64,000 nt of DNA from Rhizophagus clarus (taxonomy: Eukaryota; Glomeromycota; Glomeromycetes; Glomerales; Glomeraceae). Shown here piece by piece: positions 17,020 through 30,439 of this stretch (position 1 is its first letter; the number at the start of each line of letters is the position of its first letter). The translations under genes were made by a program, and so were the position numbers. Location of the stretch: positions 558,001 through 622,000 of the forward strand of contig BLAL01000012.1 in assembly GCA_015698045.1 (NCBI GenBank), in the 5' to 3' direction. Below the pieces are notes generated by a model. The model had not been told where the DNA came from. It searched no databases and saw only the letters and a program-made list of their open reading frames with translations.

Positions 17020-19968
17020 AAAAAAGCAACGGGCCAAACTTTAAATCGTCGCACCAGATCATATGACTTGCCGTAATGCCGATTGCCGAATTGCGTATCG
17101 TTCTGTAATTTTTGGCGGATCCCAATTTATGACGTTGTGAAACCACCCTTGTATAAGGGTGATTTCTGTGAGTTCGTCTATTGGTTAAAAAGAATTCTTT
17201 ATTTATAAATTTAATAATTTCCCCCCATCTTCTAATTTTAGCTCCCATTTGCCTAGTAGTCCTATAAAGAAGTAGGTCACTGACTTTCACAAGATCGAGT
17301 CTTAGTAAGTAAATGTTATTATTTAGCGAATCATATTTAAATAGGATATTTAAAATGCGTTTTTCTGAATTCTTCTCTTTATTAAGGTATTTTGGTCGGC
17401 TTTTAATTCTTTTTCTGTGCCGAATCTTATTTAACCTATTACTTTCCAAAATATTTTTGATTATTAATCTAAATTGTTGCGAAGTATAAATATTACACCA
17501 TCCGCAATTTTACTACGCCTGATGACAAATTCTCAATTAAAAGAACCAAACATTATATAATAGTTTGCCTTCATTGCAGAGCAAATTCCCCTCAGATTAA
17601 CCTCACTGGGGATATACATTTGTAAATACACTTTATACGTACTGTATATCCCTACTATAACTATTCTATCTAAATTATTATTACCCTACATTTTATTATT
17701 GAATTAACTATAATATTCCTTGAAATCTTGACCTTACGACGTAGATAGGAATCACGTTATATAATTAGCCTATCACAGATAGTATAGCAGATAGTATACA
17801 GTTAGTTTAACTCATGTGTAACATTTAAAGAGTCCTACAGTTGGATTGAATATGTCAATGTTCGCTTTTTAAAACTAATAGCTTAAAATTTTCGAAAACG
17901 TTTCAAAACAATATGAAATTTCTACTTTATTAAAAAAGAAAAGTTTAACAATTTTTATCAATTTGTTAAAAACCTTTATAAAAAAGTTGCTTTAAATTGG
18001 AACCTAGAACAGAATAGCCTTGATCTTCAGTTTCCGGATATAGTAGATCAAGAACAGTTCAGCCTTAAAGTCGCTTTAGTTTACTTTATTTCTTTTATTT
18101 TGCCAATGATTGAATTAATAATGATTGAAAAAGTCTAAAGGAAAATGAAATAACTGAAAAGAATTGAGCCAGATATGATAATTAATTAAAGAAATCTGAA
18201 TTTATTATATCTTTTTAAATTATTGATTATAGAATAAATTATGATTTAAAAGTAAAATTGATTATATACTATATATTGCAACACTAATATTATTATGACT
18301 TAATTGTTTGATCAGCATTACTTCTTATTTTGAAAAAATCTGAATTAAATTCAATTAAGTTTTAGAATTAATATTTTTATTTATAACCTATCTTGTTTAT
18401 ATCAATATTAGTTAGGATAGATCAACAATTCAGTTACTCGAGTATATGAAATATTGCTATTAATCGATCATATACTGTATATCTCCACAGAGAAACATAA
18501 TATCATCTTTCGGATGCTTGTGCAAAATTATATAAGTAATATAAATATTTAGTACAGTTGATTTTATATTAGCAAAAATTTCTATAAAGTCTTGCTGTTA
18601 TTCATTGAAGCCTTACAAATAGTAGTTGAATACATTTCGCCCATCTTAATATTTCGGCGGGAGAATTTGTACATAGTTTTAGATAATCTATAATAATTTA
18701 AAGATATGAAATTTCTATGTCTAATACAACTTGAGGCAATTTTAAGGCAGTATAAAGGTAATATTATTAGTGCTTTATTATCTCTTTTACGAATGGTTTC
18801 AATTACTTAGTAAATTATAAGAAACATTTCAGTCCTTGCAAATAATTAATAATTTTGGGGACATGCCTACTGCTGCAATGTTGCAACCTATGTGTTGTAA
18901 TGCAATGTCCGTATTTTAACGTTGATTTACAATTGCAATATGGATTACAACCTAGGTTGCAATCTAAAATGTCATAATTATTACTTATGGCCAATCAAAA
19001 CTAGAGACTATGTCTTCTTCCGTAAACTCTCATATGTGCATTGTTAGTATTGTGAGAACAGGATGTGGGAGAGGTGTATTATAATTAGTATTATTGCCAT
19101 CATTAGTAAAAAAAGATGTGTTTGAATGAGAAACGTTTCGTATACTCAGACGAGAAACATCATCTCCATAACTATCTCTCAAATGTGAGTAACTTTAGTC
19201 CGAATAAAATTTTGTTTTTACCAAATATATATTAAACTTGTTATAGATTAAAGAGAAATATCAAAACTCTAATAAATTTTACACCCTTAATATTACAAAC
19301 GCTCTTATCTCCTTTATAATATCAAATTTTGAATTCAATAAAAAAGGAGTAACTTTGTTTATTGCAGCTTAGTAGTTTTAAAAGTTTTTCGATTTTATTC
19401 CAAGATTATAATGAAATTCACATAGTATTAACAATATAGTTGCACCCTTTAAGTACATAATTGACATTTTTCATATAATTATAACCGATTTAAATACTAT
19501 ATTTATCACATGGCATTTTTTACCAATAATCAATAAACTGACTAATAAATTAAATAATTGAATAACTTGAATTGATGCATCAATTTTTATATGATATATT
19601 TGCTCAACAAGTTTTTTTTTATTATTAAACAGATTTATAATTATTTTTTGACGTGTAAATTATAACCTTTATTACGATTTTTGTAAATCTTTCTGTTTCA
19701 TTGTCATTTATGAATTTTTGCAATTTTTCGATTTTTTCTGAAATTTGGCATTGAAGGTTGGTTTTGTTTCTAATTGGTCTAATTGATCACTATTTATAAA
19801 TATCATTGAATATCTACATAATTAAAGTTTTTAATGCTAAAGTTGTTGTATAAACTTTTTATCAAGATACTGTAAAAAGAAGTTTTACTTAATAAATTAA
19901 CAAACTTTATACAATTCAATTTTTATTTTTAGTAAAAAATTTAGCCAAAATTTGAAAAGCTAGTAAAC
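17020..19968. other. A+T-rich stretch without recognisable genes
   Basis: Poly-A/T-rich DNA. I see no convincing coding frame, RNA gene or terminal repeat here. Confidence 0.5.
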
Positions 19969-20783
19969 CTAATTTGGCGAATTGTCTTCGATAACTTTTT
20001 CTCTGTCCTTTCTAATATCCATGATTAATTTTGCATCTTCTTCATAAAAAGGTCCATAATTACATCCACTTGAAATTTGCCAAAGAAGAACACTATAGAC
20101 ATCAGACTTTGTGTTTAATTTATATTGTTGAGTTTTATTATCCAAGAACTTTGGATCGACATAAGGAACAACACCCAAGCACGTATTCTAATGGATAAAT
20201 ACATTCTTTGCGTGATATAATTAATTTCATAGATAAAATAATGTAAAAAATTACACAATAAATCAGGTCACAATAGATAATTACATTATTATGTAAACAT
20301 ACTACGGCATTTGCAGGTAAGTTGAAGTGCTAATTGATACTTATCATCCTACTCGATTTATTAATATTCTTTTTTAAATAAGATTGTAATGAACCAATCA
20401 GCATACTTCATAATCAATAAATATTTGGTTCCTAATTTTGAAACACTATAAAATCGAATAATATTTGCATGATAATCAACCTCACGTTGCATTTTTGACT
20501 ATTAATTTAACAATAATATTAGCGTTAAAAAAATTTATTCTATGTTTATAATATTATAATATTTGTAATAATAATTTATCTCATTAATGATTTCTTTAAT
20601 AGTTAAATTAAATGAGTGTTTTAAAACCATAGTATCAAATCCATACGAACTTTTCCAAAAGATCCATTATTTATTTCTTTATTTGTAAATTCAACAGAAT
20701 CAAATACTGCTTTTCTAACCAATCAATGTGTAAAAGCCTTTGATTCTCCTGTAAATCATCTACACGCATGTCCGTTTATAATC
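19969..20783 (-). pseudogene. Protein kinase relic
   Basis: Two separated pieces of a tyrosine-kinase-like kinase on the minus strand. Near 20620-20690 is a glycine-loop piece (EINNGSFGKV, then stop). At 19969-20178 is the C-lobe piece GVVPYVDPKFL ... LNTKSDVYSVLLWQISSG, matching subdomains VIII-IX (PE and DVYS-G-LLW), with the usual Gly after DVYS missing. The region between (20179-20619) is A+T-rich and has no N-lobe lysine, HRD or DFG that I can see. Gene decay is the simplest reading; widely spaced exons are less likely. Confidence 0.6.
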
Positions 20784-23627
20784 ACGTAGAAGGTGCCTTT
20801 GTTAAACTTTTCTTCGTTTTCTTTTGTCAAAGTTATTGATGCCCTCACTGTGATATTTAAATTGTTTTTTTGGTTTGGACGTTCCAAACGTCGCCTAGCT
20901 CTTTGAGGTAGTTTACCATCACGTCTTTACAGTATCCCGGTATGTTGTATATAAATAAAATAAAGTCATGTGACTTCTTTTCTAAAAATCTGCCTATTCT
21001 TTGCCGCGATTCTTTTTGCCGGATTGATTGTCAGTCTCGTGCTGTTGTCTTGTTAAATCGAGTCACTCATTGTGTTGATACTTTTGAAATTGTGTCATTT
21101 TGTTGAGTGATGATTCGTACTTTCGTTTCTAATCTTTTTTCCTTTTCTGTCAATTGTCTCTTTATCGTGTGCTGCGCATCCCGCAGCCAGCCTCGTTTTG
21201 CTTCCCTAAAGTCCTTATGTCTTCTCTGTATGTATTCCAGGAAGTTCTTTTTGCATAATAGGTTTTGAAAATTCACGAAGATAAGGTTGACAACAAACTA
21301 TGTCGATGCAGTATTCTTCCCTTTTTTAATTTTATAAAAGAATTTTTAACTTGATTATATAGCAAAAAAGTTCAATAAGGGTTTCTATTAGTATAGGAAG
21401 GGTTTGTTAGGGTTGATAGTAAATTTGATAAGGTGAAGGTTGCGTCTTTAGTTGGGAAGTTGCGTTAATATTATTAAACTATAAATTCATCGTTCTTTTT
21501 TCCATCTTTATAACTTTATGATTTCTAGAAGTAACTGATACTCTGTTTTTGTGTTGGATCATATGTAATTGTATTATATCTATTCTTAGAAGATATACGT
21601 AAAGGTCTGTTGAGTAGTGTATTGTATTACATTAAATAATAGTTTATATGAGATAACCGATTCTGTGAATAATATATTGAATAAAACATAATTAACATAA
21701 TCGAAGGAATGATGAAACTAATGTTAAAACGCGTCTGTAGCATAATTTTAAAAGCTATATATTACTTAATAATCTTGATTAATGTATCTGCAACATAAAT
21801 AATAAAATAAAATTATGTATTTTTTTATAAGTTATGTATCCAAATTAAAATCGGAATTTTCAATATATTTTCCAGCGTTATGAGATATTATTTTTAACAA
21901 TTTGCGTGTATAATTAATTATCCAATGGTAATGTTGTTACTGCTGATTATGTAAAATGACTCATTTTTAGGCTCGGTAAGAAAATTTTGTAATCATTGCA
22001 TCATTGCACGCGGAGTCATCAAAAAAGTTTACACAATATTACTCATACTTACTTCGAAAATACTGACAGTACCCAAATTTTAGGGTCCTTTTTAAATTAT
22101 GTATAAATAATATAAATATAAGTATAATGTTTCGCGATTTTCTTTTCCACAATCGATAAAATTTTTTTTACCGCAAGTAACCCTCATCAGGGCTAAGATT
22201 TTTCCCTTTCCCACAAGTAAACTTCGTCTAAAAACTTTCCTTTTCCTGAAAATAAACCTGCCTTCGTCTAAAATTTTTCCTGAATCATCAAGAAGAACTT
22301 CGAGAAGTGGAGAATAGAATAACGTTTTATTACCGTTTTTGACTTTAAAATTCAGAAGAACTTTGAAAGAGAGTAACGCTTTATTACCGTATTGTCAAAA
22401 CTCTATAATTTTTCAAAGCTGAAGTTTACTATCTGAAATTTACTATTATGATAGCGAGTAAGTAAATTTTTTTTTTTTAAACTTACTACTACTCTACTTG
22501 GACATAATATCTCTGGTGTTGCGTACTTTATGGCTATGGTTGTTTTTTTATAGTATATCTTTTTTTTTTATATAATTAAACCATGTTTTTTTTTATAGAT
22601 TATTTGCACTTTCACTATTTTCATTATTTTTATTTTTCTACTTTAGAGGAAGCAAAGATATTCTTCCTTTTATCTTAATTTAACTTAATTTTAAAATTAA
22701 GAAAGAACAAGAAAGTTGAAAAAAAAAACATTTTATGTTTGAGGACCTTTATAACGATTTCACCAGAAGATTTAGAGGACAAAAGACCTTCTTTTAAAAT
22801 TATCACAACTGGATAATCAATATAAGGTACTATTGTTGTCATTAAATTCTTGCTGTGAAGGTTGTTGAAAGGCAATTCCAAGTGCACCTAATCAAAGGTG
22901 TTAGCAATGCGCATCCTGATTAGTGTATTGAATTTAGATGGTGGGATCCTAGGATCCCCTTTGTTGAGGTCTATCATTCTGGAGGAGGAATGGTTATGTA
23001 CCTTCCTCAACAAACCAATATTGTTTGGCATCTTTTTCAAGCTATTGTTTTGTTTCATCAGGATTTTTTGATGCAGAGAACTGGAAGCGCTTCGTGGCCA
23101 CAGTTTGGGCAACCTGCTGTGAACGTCCTTCTCTGTTTTCAGAAATCCCCTGATGAGGCAAATCTCTGTGTGCAAAGATTTGTTATACAGATGCATTCTG
23201 AAAGACGCCCTTAATATATTTCATAATGCATTATGTTTTCATCAACTATTCATGTTGAGGTTTTTGGTTAAATAGTACTAGTACTCACTTTTTTTTTCTT
23301 TATTTTAGATTTATAAATTTTAGAATTAAGAAAATTACCTTTCCAAAGTTTGCGAGAATAAAGTCCATAACTAATCAGGTAGATGAATTTTTTTTAACTT
23401 GTATAAAATGATTGTATTTGTTGAAGGAGTAATTTATTCATAATATAAATTTTTTCTCTTCAAAAAATTCATAATTTATTACAATGTGTATATTCTTAAG
23501 TTGTAAAAAAAATGATTGTCTAAGAAAAAAAATTACAATAAAAAAAAATAGGCAAACATATAGAAAAGGAGGGACAAATATTTCCATCTAAAAAAGTTCT
23601 GATATTAGCCAAAAAATAAAAAATTAA
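20784..23627. other. Mostly A+T-rich; short frames of doubtful status
   Basis: 20870-21290 and 22880-23215 are less A+T-rich and carry short overlapping frames on both strands (for example a 69-codon basic helical frame on minus, 21067-21276). None matches a family I recognise and none has a clear start and promoter. They may be gene debris. Confidence 0.3.
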
Positions 23628-24397
23628 CCCCATGGTTTTCCGGTCATGTAATAATCGTTTTGACGTGCAGACTTGCTTTTATGATCATAAAGTAATTTCA
23701 ATTTACGTTTCAAAGGTGAATCCTTATCAGTGTCTGATAAATGATCGTTAATACAAAAGCTGGAATATCCACGCGGAATATCCACGCAGACCACGTTAAA
23801 AGCCAGATCGCTAGATGATTTTACTTCTGCAGTAGAAAGTACTTGATTAACGGGTCATAAATCCATAGCATGTGATCCTGTTCTTGAGGAAAAAGTCTTT
23901 ACATATCAATATGATAAAATTGGAATTATATAAAGAAGCAGGTAACGGTTCCAAACCCTCTGAGATAGTTATATTTGGCAGAAGGCTTAGGCGGTAAACC
24001 AGCACGAGGACGTGCACTTGATGCTTGGTAGAATCGGTAGGAATAAAAGGTTTCACATCCTCCTCTTCTTATCCTTAAAGTAACCAACAAATGCGCTGGT
24101 AGAATTGCAAGTTTTCAGGACATAGATAATGAAATGATTGCAAATAAATTTTCCTTTAGTATCAAAAAAACAAAGGGATCAGGTGCGAGGGTAAATCTTC
24201 TTGTTGTTGCACATTAAAATTCTTATATGATTCGCTACACATTCTTTCTGTTTACATCTCATCTTGTTAGTAAAGTGATGAGAATCATCCAAAGGCCAAT
24301 CGGAATAAACTTTTAAATACGTAGCAAAAATTTTCCGAACCCTCGTAACTGTATGACGTGGTGTATATCTTATATCCTCCACGCTTATTGATAACAA
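23628..24397 (-). pseudogene. Unrecognised gene remnant or multi-exon gene piece
   Basis: Three adjoining minus-strand pieces have coding-like composition: 24179-24397 (VEDIRYTPRHTVTRVRKIF), a piece about 23900-24030 in another frame (ARPRAGLPPKPSAKYNYLRG), and 23628-23859 ending in stop (SDLAFNVVCVDIPRGYSSF ... YYMTGKPWG). A good acceptor-like CTTTCTACTGCAG precedes the last piece. They could be exons of a real gene or a decayed one. I do not recognise the family. Confidence 0.35.
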
Positions 24398-24399
24398 AC

Positions 24400-26868
24400 T
24401 TCTTGTCTTAGTTGAACCGTTGTTCGTTAGGATGTACCTTCGAATAATTAAAACAAATCATATGTAAAGTAAAAATTACTGAGATTTTTTTTTGACTATC
24501 ACTATAGTATACGACTTATAAAATTGACAAAATTTCAAACTTCCATAACTCTAATTAATTCTCATTATTTACGCTTTAAATCCTGCGAAAATATCCAAAA
24601 TTTTCATGTAACACATTTATTTTTTCCAATGAAGACTATCCGCGTTTATAACCAGTCTTCTTAGTACGTTAATCCTTTTAATAATAAAATTTTTTTATTT
24701 TACTTGCATTTTAAAAAAATCGAGGTGTTACGTTATTCTTTAAGTTATCACGTATTTGTTTAGTCTTTTGGTATTGCATAAAACTAATGATGCAATTTTT
24801 AAGATTTCGGATTTTTTCACGGGAAAATGCTTCTCATATCAAGGTGTGCCCGTCAGCTAAAACAAAGCACAAAGCTGAAAATTAATGGCAATGGAAAATA
24901 ATGCTCTTACTGTCATTTGAAATATCCAACAAAAATTCTGGTTGACCCATTAACCGGCGGAATTTCAAAAAAATCTTTGATAGTATGATACTTTACATAT
25001 GTTTTGATTCAATTATTCGATGGTGCACCCCAGTCGTTCGTAAAACTTAGTTAATTAACTAATTTAATCATTTTTTATTATTTGTATATACTCTCATAAA
25101 GTAATTATTATTTAAAATAATTAACATCTATATTTATATTTTTTTAAAATTATTCATTGCTTTATAATAATTATTTATCTCCAAAAATTCCAAAAATGCA
25201 ACCAGAATAAGATAAAAAATATCAAAAACCTATATATGTTAAATCATTTGTGAGAAAAATACATGAATGGTAGCAGATGGAAGTTATCTTCTGACGTTTA
25301 TAATTTTGGCATAATTATTCTTCATGATTTGAATTTAGCACTGGATGCATACCGGATTTTCGAAAAATTTTACGGAATTGTTGAATTTCATGTAAAGGAC
25401 TATTCCCACCTAATACGTTGTAGTTCAAATCATAATCTATTCTTGTTAAGTAAATTTTTAACGAGTCAACTTATTTATTTATCTTTATTACAGAAGAAAT
25501 AAACATTATGCGATGAATGATCAATTTTTTCACACTGATAAATAGTGATATGTAATATAATCGGGTTGCGAATAATTCGCCAAAATGGTTCCGAATTCTT
25601 TATTTGTTAGGGTTAGTATAAATACCATTTTGTACTTACGTCATATTTCTTCTGTCCACTTAGAATTTCCGGATAATAAGAAATTTAAATTCTTTTAATA
25701 CACTCTTTGTATTGCTGCATTGATTATATCACATTAAAAAAAGATATTGGATGACAAATAATTTTTTTTTTTACGATTACTAATACTCATTTATAACGTA
25801 ATTGCAACTCACAGGGCGGATATTACCCGGGTAGTGCCACCTAATAATTTATGTAGTGACCACATGATCTGCGTGCAATTACGTGCCAACTGCCAAATAA
25901 AAAAAACCATTCATAATTTCACGAGAATTTAAATTAATTTAATCTTTCGAGATTTATTTAACTAAAAATGTAAAAATTGTGCTGTAAAGTGAAAAAAAAC
26001 ACGCATAGTACATCAAAGTATTTCCATGACTAGTCAAACTATAGAATAATTGTATGTATTTATATATTGTAAAAGTTATTTTTAAACACATAGAATACTT
26101 TGGTCTATAATAAAATTATTTTTAGCATAACTCAAGACTTTGTTTATGATGGAATCGAAGATTATGAAAAGTTTTTTTCTTTCGTATACTGTACGTACTG
26201 TAAATATATAAATATTGATAGTTTTTTATTTTTATCAAATTCTTTTTCTCTTTTGTTTGAAGTAATCTAATAAATGAAGAATAGGCTTACTGTAGTTTTG
26301 TTTTAGATGCACTAAATATATAATTAGTTACGGAGTAAACACATCTTGTTTTTGTTTCAGAATATTCTATATGTAAATAAAATAATAAAATGTAAGCGAG
26401 CGTAGTCATCACGTGTTCGTAAAAAAAACCATACACTACATATCCGTACATTACATGATTACTAAATATGTTAGAACATCGTGATATTCAATGTACAGGT
26501 TGGTTATTATATTATTATAAATGGTTAATTTGTGTAACAAACTTTGGAAAATACCTAATTTTTCAAAGGAAATTTCCAATGAGAATTAAAAAATTAATCA
26601 AAAAAAAACAAAGAAACATCACAGTTATTTATTTTGGGCCCGTTCCAAATTAAACGATATCTAATTACTTTTAATTGAAACAGAATTACTCTTCTTGTTT
26701 TAAATTCTAATTTTCTTGTCAAATTTTTTCTGTACCGTTCTTTTTTCTTTCGTAAATAAATAAATAATATAAATATTTACATAATATTCATACTAATTTC
26801 TTTTTGGCCATTTTTTTTTTTATTCTTTTATTTCCTTTTAAAACGAAAAATTAATTACTGATTTTTTT

Positions 26869-26898
<30 letters not shown>
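24400..26898. other. A+T-rich intergenic stretch with a possible kinase scrap
   Basis: Nothing firm is seen. At 25263-25330 a frame reads WKLSSDVYNFGIIIL, reminiscent of kinase subdomain IX (SDVYSFGII), but it has no neighbouring kinase motifs. The 60 bp before 26899 are a long T-run followed by an A-run, a pattern also seen in the introns of the next gene. Confidence 0.35.
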
Positions 26899-26899
<1 letters not shown>

Positions 26900-29737
26900 T
26901 GTCAAAAAAGAAAGTTATCGTAGCAGAACTCTCTGTAAACGATTTTCTTGAAAGTAAATTTAATTCTATAAATATTAAGAAATATAAATATGAAGAACTT
27001 GAAAACGTTCGTTATATAGACTCAAAAAATTTTGGAAGGGTTCAAGTTGCGACATTAAAAGAAGACAAAGCTTCCGTTATGTTAAAACCTGTACTTACTG
27101 ACGATATTCACGAAAGTGTTAACGAGGTTAGTAAATTCTTGGTAGTAGAACGGTATTTAGTCGTTAAATGGCGCAGTACTTAAAAAATTCTTTTTTTTTT
27201 TTGCTCATCAGATTATATTAATGTGGGAGGCTGGTCCTAACAAATCCACATTAAAATTCTATGGAATCACTAAAGGTAATATCTCATAAATTTCTCGTTT
27301 ATACCTTTTTTTTTTTTTATTAAAACTTTAATTTTGTAGATAAAACGAAAGATGAATATCATCTTATATTGGAATATGTTGAATGTCTTACTTTATCGGA
27401 TCATTTGCGAGATTTGTATGATTATTTAGTTTGGAACGTAAAAGCTAACCTCGCACTTGAAATTGCGAAAGGTATAAAATTTTTACACGAAAATAATATC
27501 TCCTACAAGAATTTGGTAAGTCAATAATTTTTTAAATTATAAATACATATATTTTTTCGTACAAATTTATAATATGTTATGATTTCTTTTTTTTTTTTTT
27601 TTTTTTTTTAGACATCAGAAAATATATTATATCCCAATAATACCATTAAATTGGCCAATTTCGGAATATTTAAAAATAACGTTCCTCAAAAGCATACCTT
27701 AAAAGCGAAGTTGACATTTTGGAAAAAAGATAAAGAACAAGAACATCCAAAGGAATATGATATTTTATGTTTAGGAATTATTTTGTTTCAACTTACTCAA
27801 CATCCTGATTATTATATTAGTAGTGATTGGGAAACTTACTTTAAATCAATTCCATTGGAACAACGTGAAATTAAAATGGACAATATACCTATTGAATACA
27901 AAAAGCAATATAAGGAACTTTGTAAACGTACGTATTCGATATATCACGTGATAATCTTCTCACACTAATCATTTTTAAATATTATATTATAGGTTGTTGG
28001 AGTAAAAGTATAAAAGAACGACCTAGTATCCATCAAATTGTAAATACTTTGCAAGAACTTGGTGGAAATGATAGAAATGATCTCGTTTATGATGCCGCAC
28101 CGCCTCCACAACCTGGTTCCGAAACTATAAATGACACGTCAGTCAAAATGACTTCAACAATAACAACACCTTTAACGCCTTCAACACCTTCAACAATACC
28201 TTTATCGACTTCAACATTTTTAACAACACCTTTAACGCCTTCAAAGTCTTCAACAACACCTTTAACGCCTTCAACACCTTCGACAACACCTTTAACGCCT
28301 TCAACACCATCAACAACACCTTTAACGCCTTCAGCACCTTCGACAACACCTTCAACACCTTCAACAAAACCTTTAACAACTTTAAAACCTTCAACAACAA
28401 CTTCAGCACCTTTAGCACCTTCAACAACAACTTCAACGCCTTCAGCACCTTCAACAGCGACTTCAACGCCTTCAGCATCTTCATCGACAACTGCAACGCC
28501 TTCAGCATCTCCAACAACAACTTCAACGCCTTCAAAACCTTCAACAACATCTTCAACGCCTACACCTACAAAACAAACTTCGTACACTGCGCCTCATGTT
28601 CCAGTTTATACTACACCCAACAATATTCGTACTACTAACACGACTACAACCTCTTACACAAATTCAGCGAATCCTCCTTTGACCACTGACTTTATCTTAT
28701 CACCTCAAATTTCATCACTTATTCTTGGAAAGACGGCACTGTTACCACAAAATACGGTTCCAGTTACTCAGGAATATATTACAAAAATGTATAAAACATT
28801 TCATGATAAAATAGCAAAATTCGAAATGGATTTAACAAAACTTAATGATTTATATATATTACAATATTTAAACAAAACAGTTCAAAACGAAAATAAAGTT
28901 TTTGACTTTTGTAATGCAAATCAATCTTTAGCCATCAACAAGGTATTATTAGGACTATTCCATCAATTTGCTATTGGAACCACTATAGTTAATACACAAA
29001 AAGCATACGAATTATACAAGGAAGCATCCAAAAAAAATTCGTTCGCGGCTTATATAGCTGGTATATACGCTGAACATGGTAATCAAGGAGTCCCAAAAAA
29101 CGCGACTGAAGCTTACAATTTTTATAAATTGTCAGCGGAAAAAGGATTTGTACCAGCGTATAATAAAGTAGGATTATGTTATGATATGGGATCTGGTGTT
29201 GCAGTTGATAAACAAAAAGCTTTTTATTGGATTGAAAAATCGGCTAAAGCGGATGATAAATATGGACAGTATAATTTAGGAGTTTATTATGAATCTGGGA
29301 ATGGTTGTGTAAAAGATGAGAGTAAAGGATTTACTTGGTATCTAAAGGCTGGGGATCGAGGATTCATAACCGCGTTAAATGTTGTTGGTATATGTTATTT
29401 ACAGGGAATTGGTACTTCTGTTGATTATAATAGGTCTTATGAATGGTTTAAAAAAGCAGCTGTGGCAGGTTGCAAGTATGGTCAAGTTAATTTAGGAAGC
29501 GCTTATGAATTAGGCAGAGGTGTTGAAAAAAATGAGCAAGAGGCTTTTACTTGGTTTTTAAAAGCTGCTAACAATGAAAACTATGATTTAGGTCAATATC
29601 ATCTTGCAAAATGTTATGCACTTGGTATTGGAACTACTGTAAATAAGGCAAAAGCCATAGAATGGTATCAAAAGAGTGCTGATAATGGAAATAATTTAGC
29701 TAGAGTAGCCTTAGCACATTTATACTATTCATATTAG
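26899..29737 (+). CDS. Pseudokinase - Thr/Pro/Ser linker - Sel1-repeat protein (5 exons)
   Basis: Exons 26899-27126, 27212-27275, 27340-27515, 27612-27927 and 27993-29737 join in frame to 842 aa; all four introns (64-96 bp) are GT-AG with T-rich 3' ends. Residues 35-285 are kinase-like. VMLK Lys 63 and alphaC Glu 76 are kept. The glycine loop is lost (IDSKNFGRV). HRDLK is YKNLT, with Asn 155 for the catalytic Asp, and DFG is NFG (Asn 172). It is therefore a pseudokinase. Residues 311-454 are a low-complexity Thr-Pro-Ser linker built from TTPLTPS-like units. Residues about 572-842 hold seven Sel1-like repeats plus a partial one (GQYNLGVYYESGNGCVKDES type), with the regular G-x(9-11)-A-x-x-W/Y pattern. 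Sel1 repeats bind protein partners. The expected role is a signalling scaffold; the partner is unknown. Confidence 0.85.
28150..28575 (+). repeat. Coding minisatellite (Thr-Pro-Ser linker)
   Basis: Imperfect 9-24-bp repeats with the core CCTTCAACAACACCTTTAAC inside exon 5, encoding TPS-rich repeats. Long frames that also stay open on the opposite strand are a by-product of this repeat. Length variation between strains is likely. Confidence 0.8.
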
Positions 29738-30439
29738 CGATATTAGTGATAATTATCTATTAATAAATATACATATACGACTAACTATATATACATTTAT
29801 ATTTATATTAACATTAACAGCAGTTAAATAAAATCGATCATTAATAAATTATTAAGTTATTATTAATTTATCACTAAAAAATTGTCGATTTGTATACTTT
29901 AAAAACGATCTGGACATCTGAGACGATTAAATGCAGTAATGCTTTATATTAACAGACGGTAAATACATTTCTCATAAGTATATATTCCGTTCAATCTGAA
30001 TATCGCAGTTATTGACTTCATAATTATTCACTTGTAAAAAAATATTTATAATGCATGTTACAATTATTTCATTGAGTTATAATTGTTTTTCTTTATAAAA
30101 ATCAATTACTTAAAATTAGCAAACGAAAAAATTATGTGATATAAAAAAATTTTTGAATTAAAAATCACTTTATTAATTAAAATAGCGGTATACAACGCAA
30201 ATATTATCACATCTAATTAAAAAAACAAATGGTTTTATTTCAACTGAACTTTTGAAATTTCTGCTACCTCATTTACCGCTTTATTTACCACCGGGTGGAT
30301 TTATTTGCTCCTCTCTTAATATTGTCGCTCGGTTGAACATCTGATAAGTCAAATTGAACACTCTTTTTCTCATTTAAAGATTTTTGAAATTGGTTTATTG
30401 TAACAAGACTGATTTTGATTTTTTTAGTATTCTCATTGA

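Noticed and set aside
16988-17449. 153-codon basic frame on minus
   Set aside because: Overlaps the terminal inverted repeat of the 3.6-kb element, has low-complexity basic composition and no family resemblance.
22888-23214. Overlapping 102- and 74-codon frames on opposite strands
   Set aside because: No recognisable family, and the two cannot be told apart by motif; kept only as possible debris.
28087-28587. Long Val/Glu/Gly-rich and Leu/Lys-rich frames on the minus strand
   Set aside because: They are antisense shadows of the Thr-Pro-Ser minisatellite in exon 5 of the pseudokinase-Sel1 gene.
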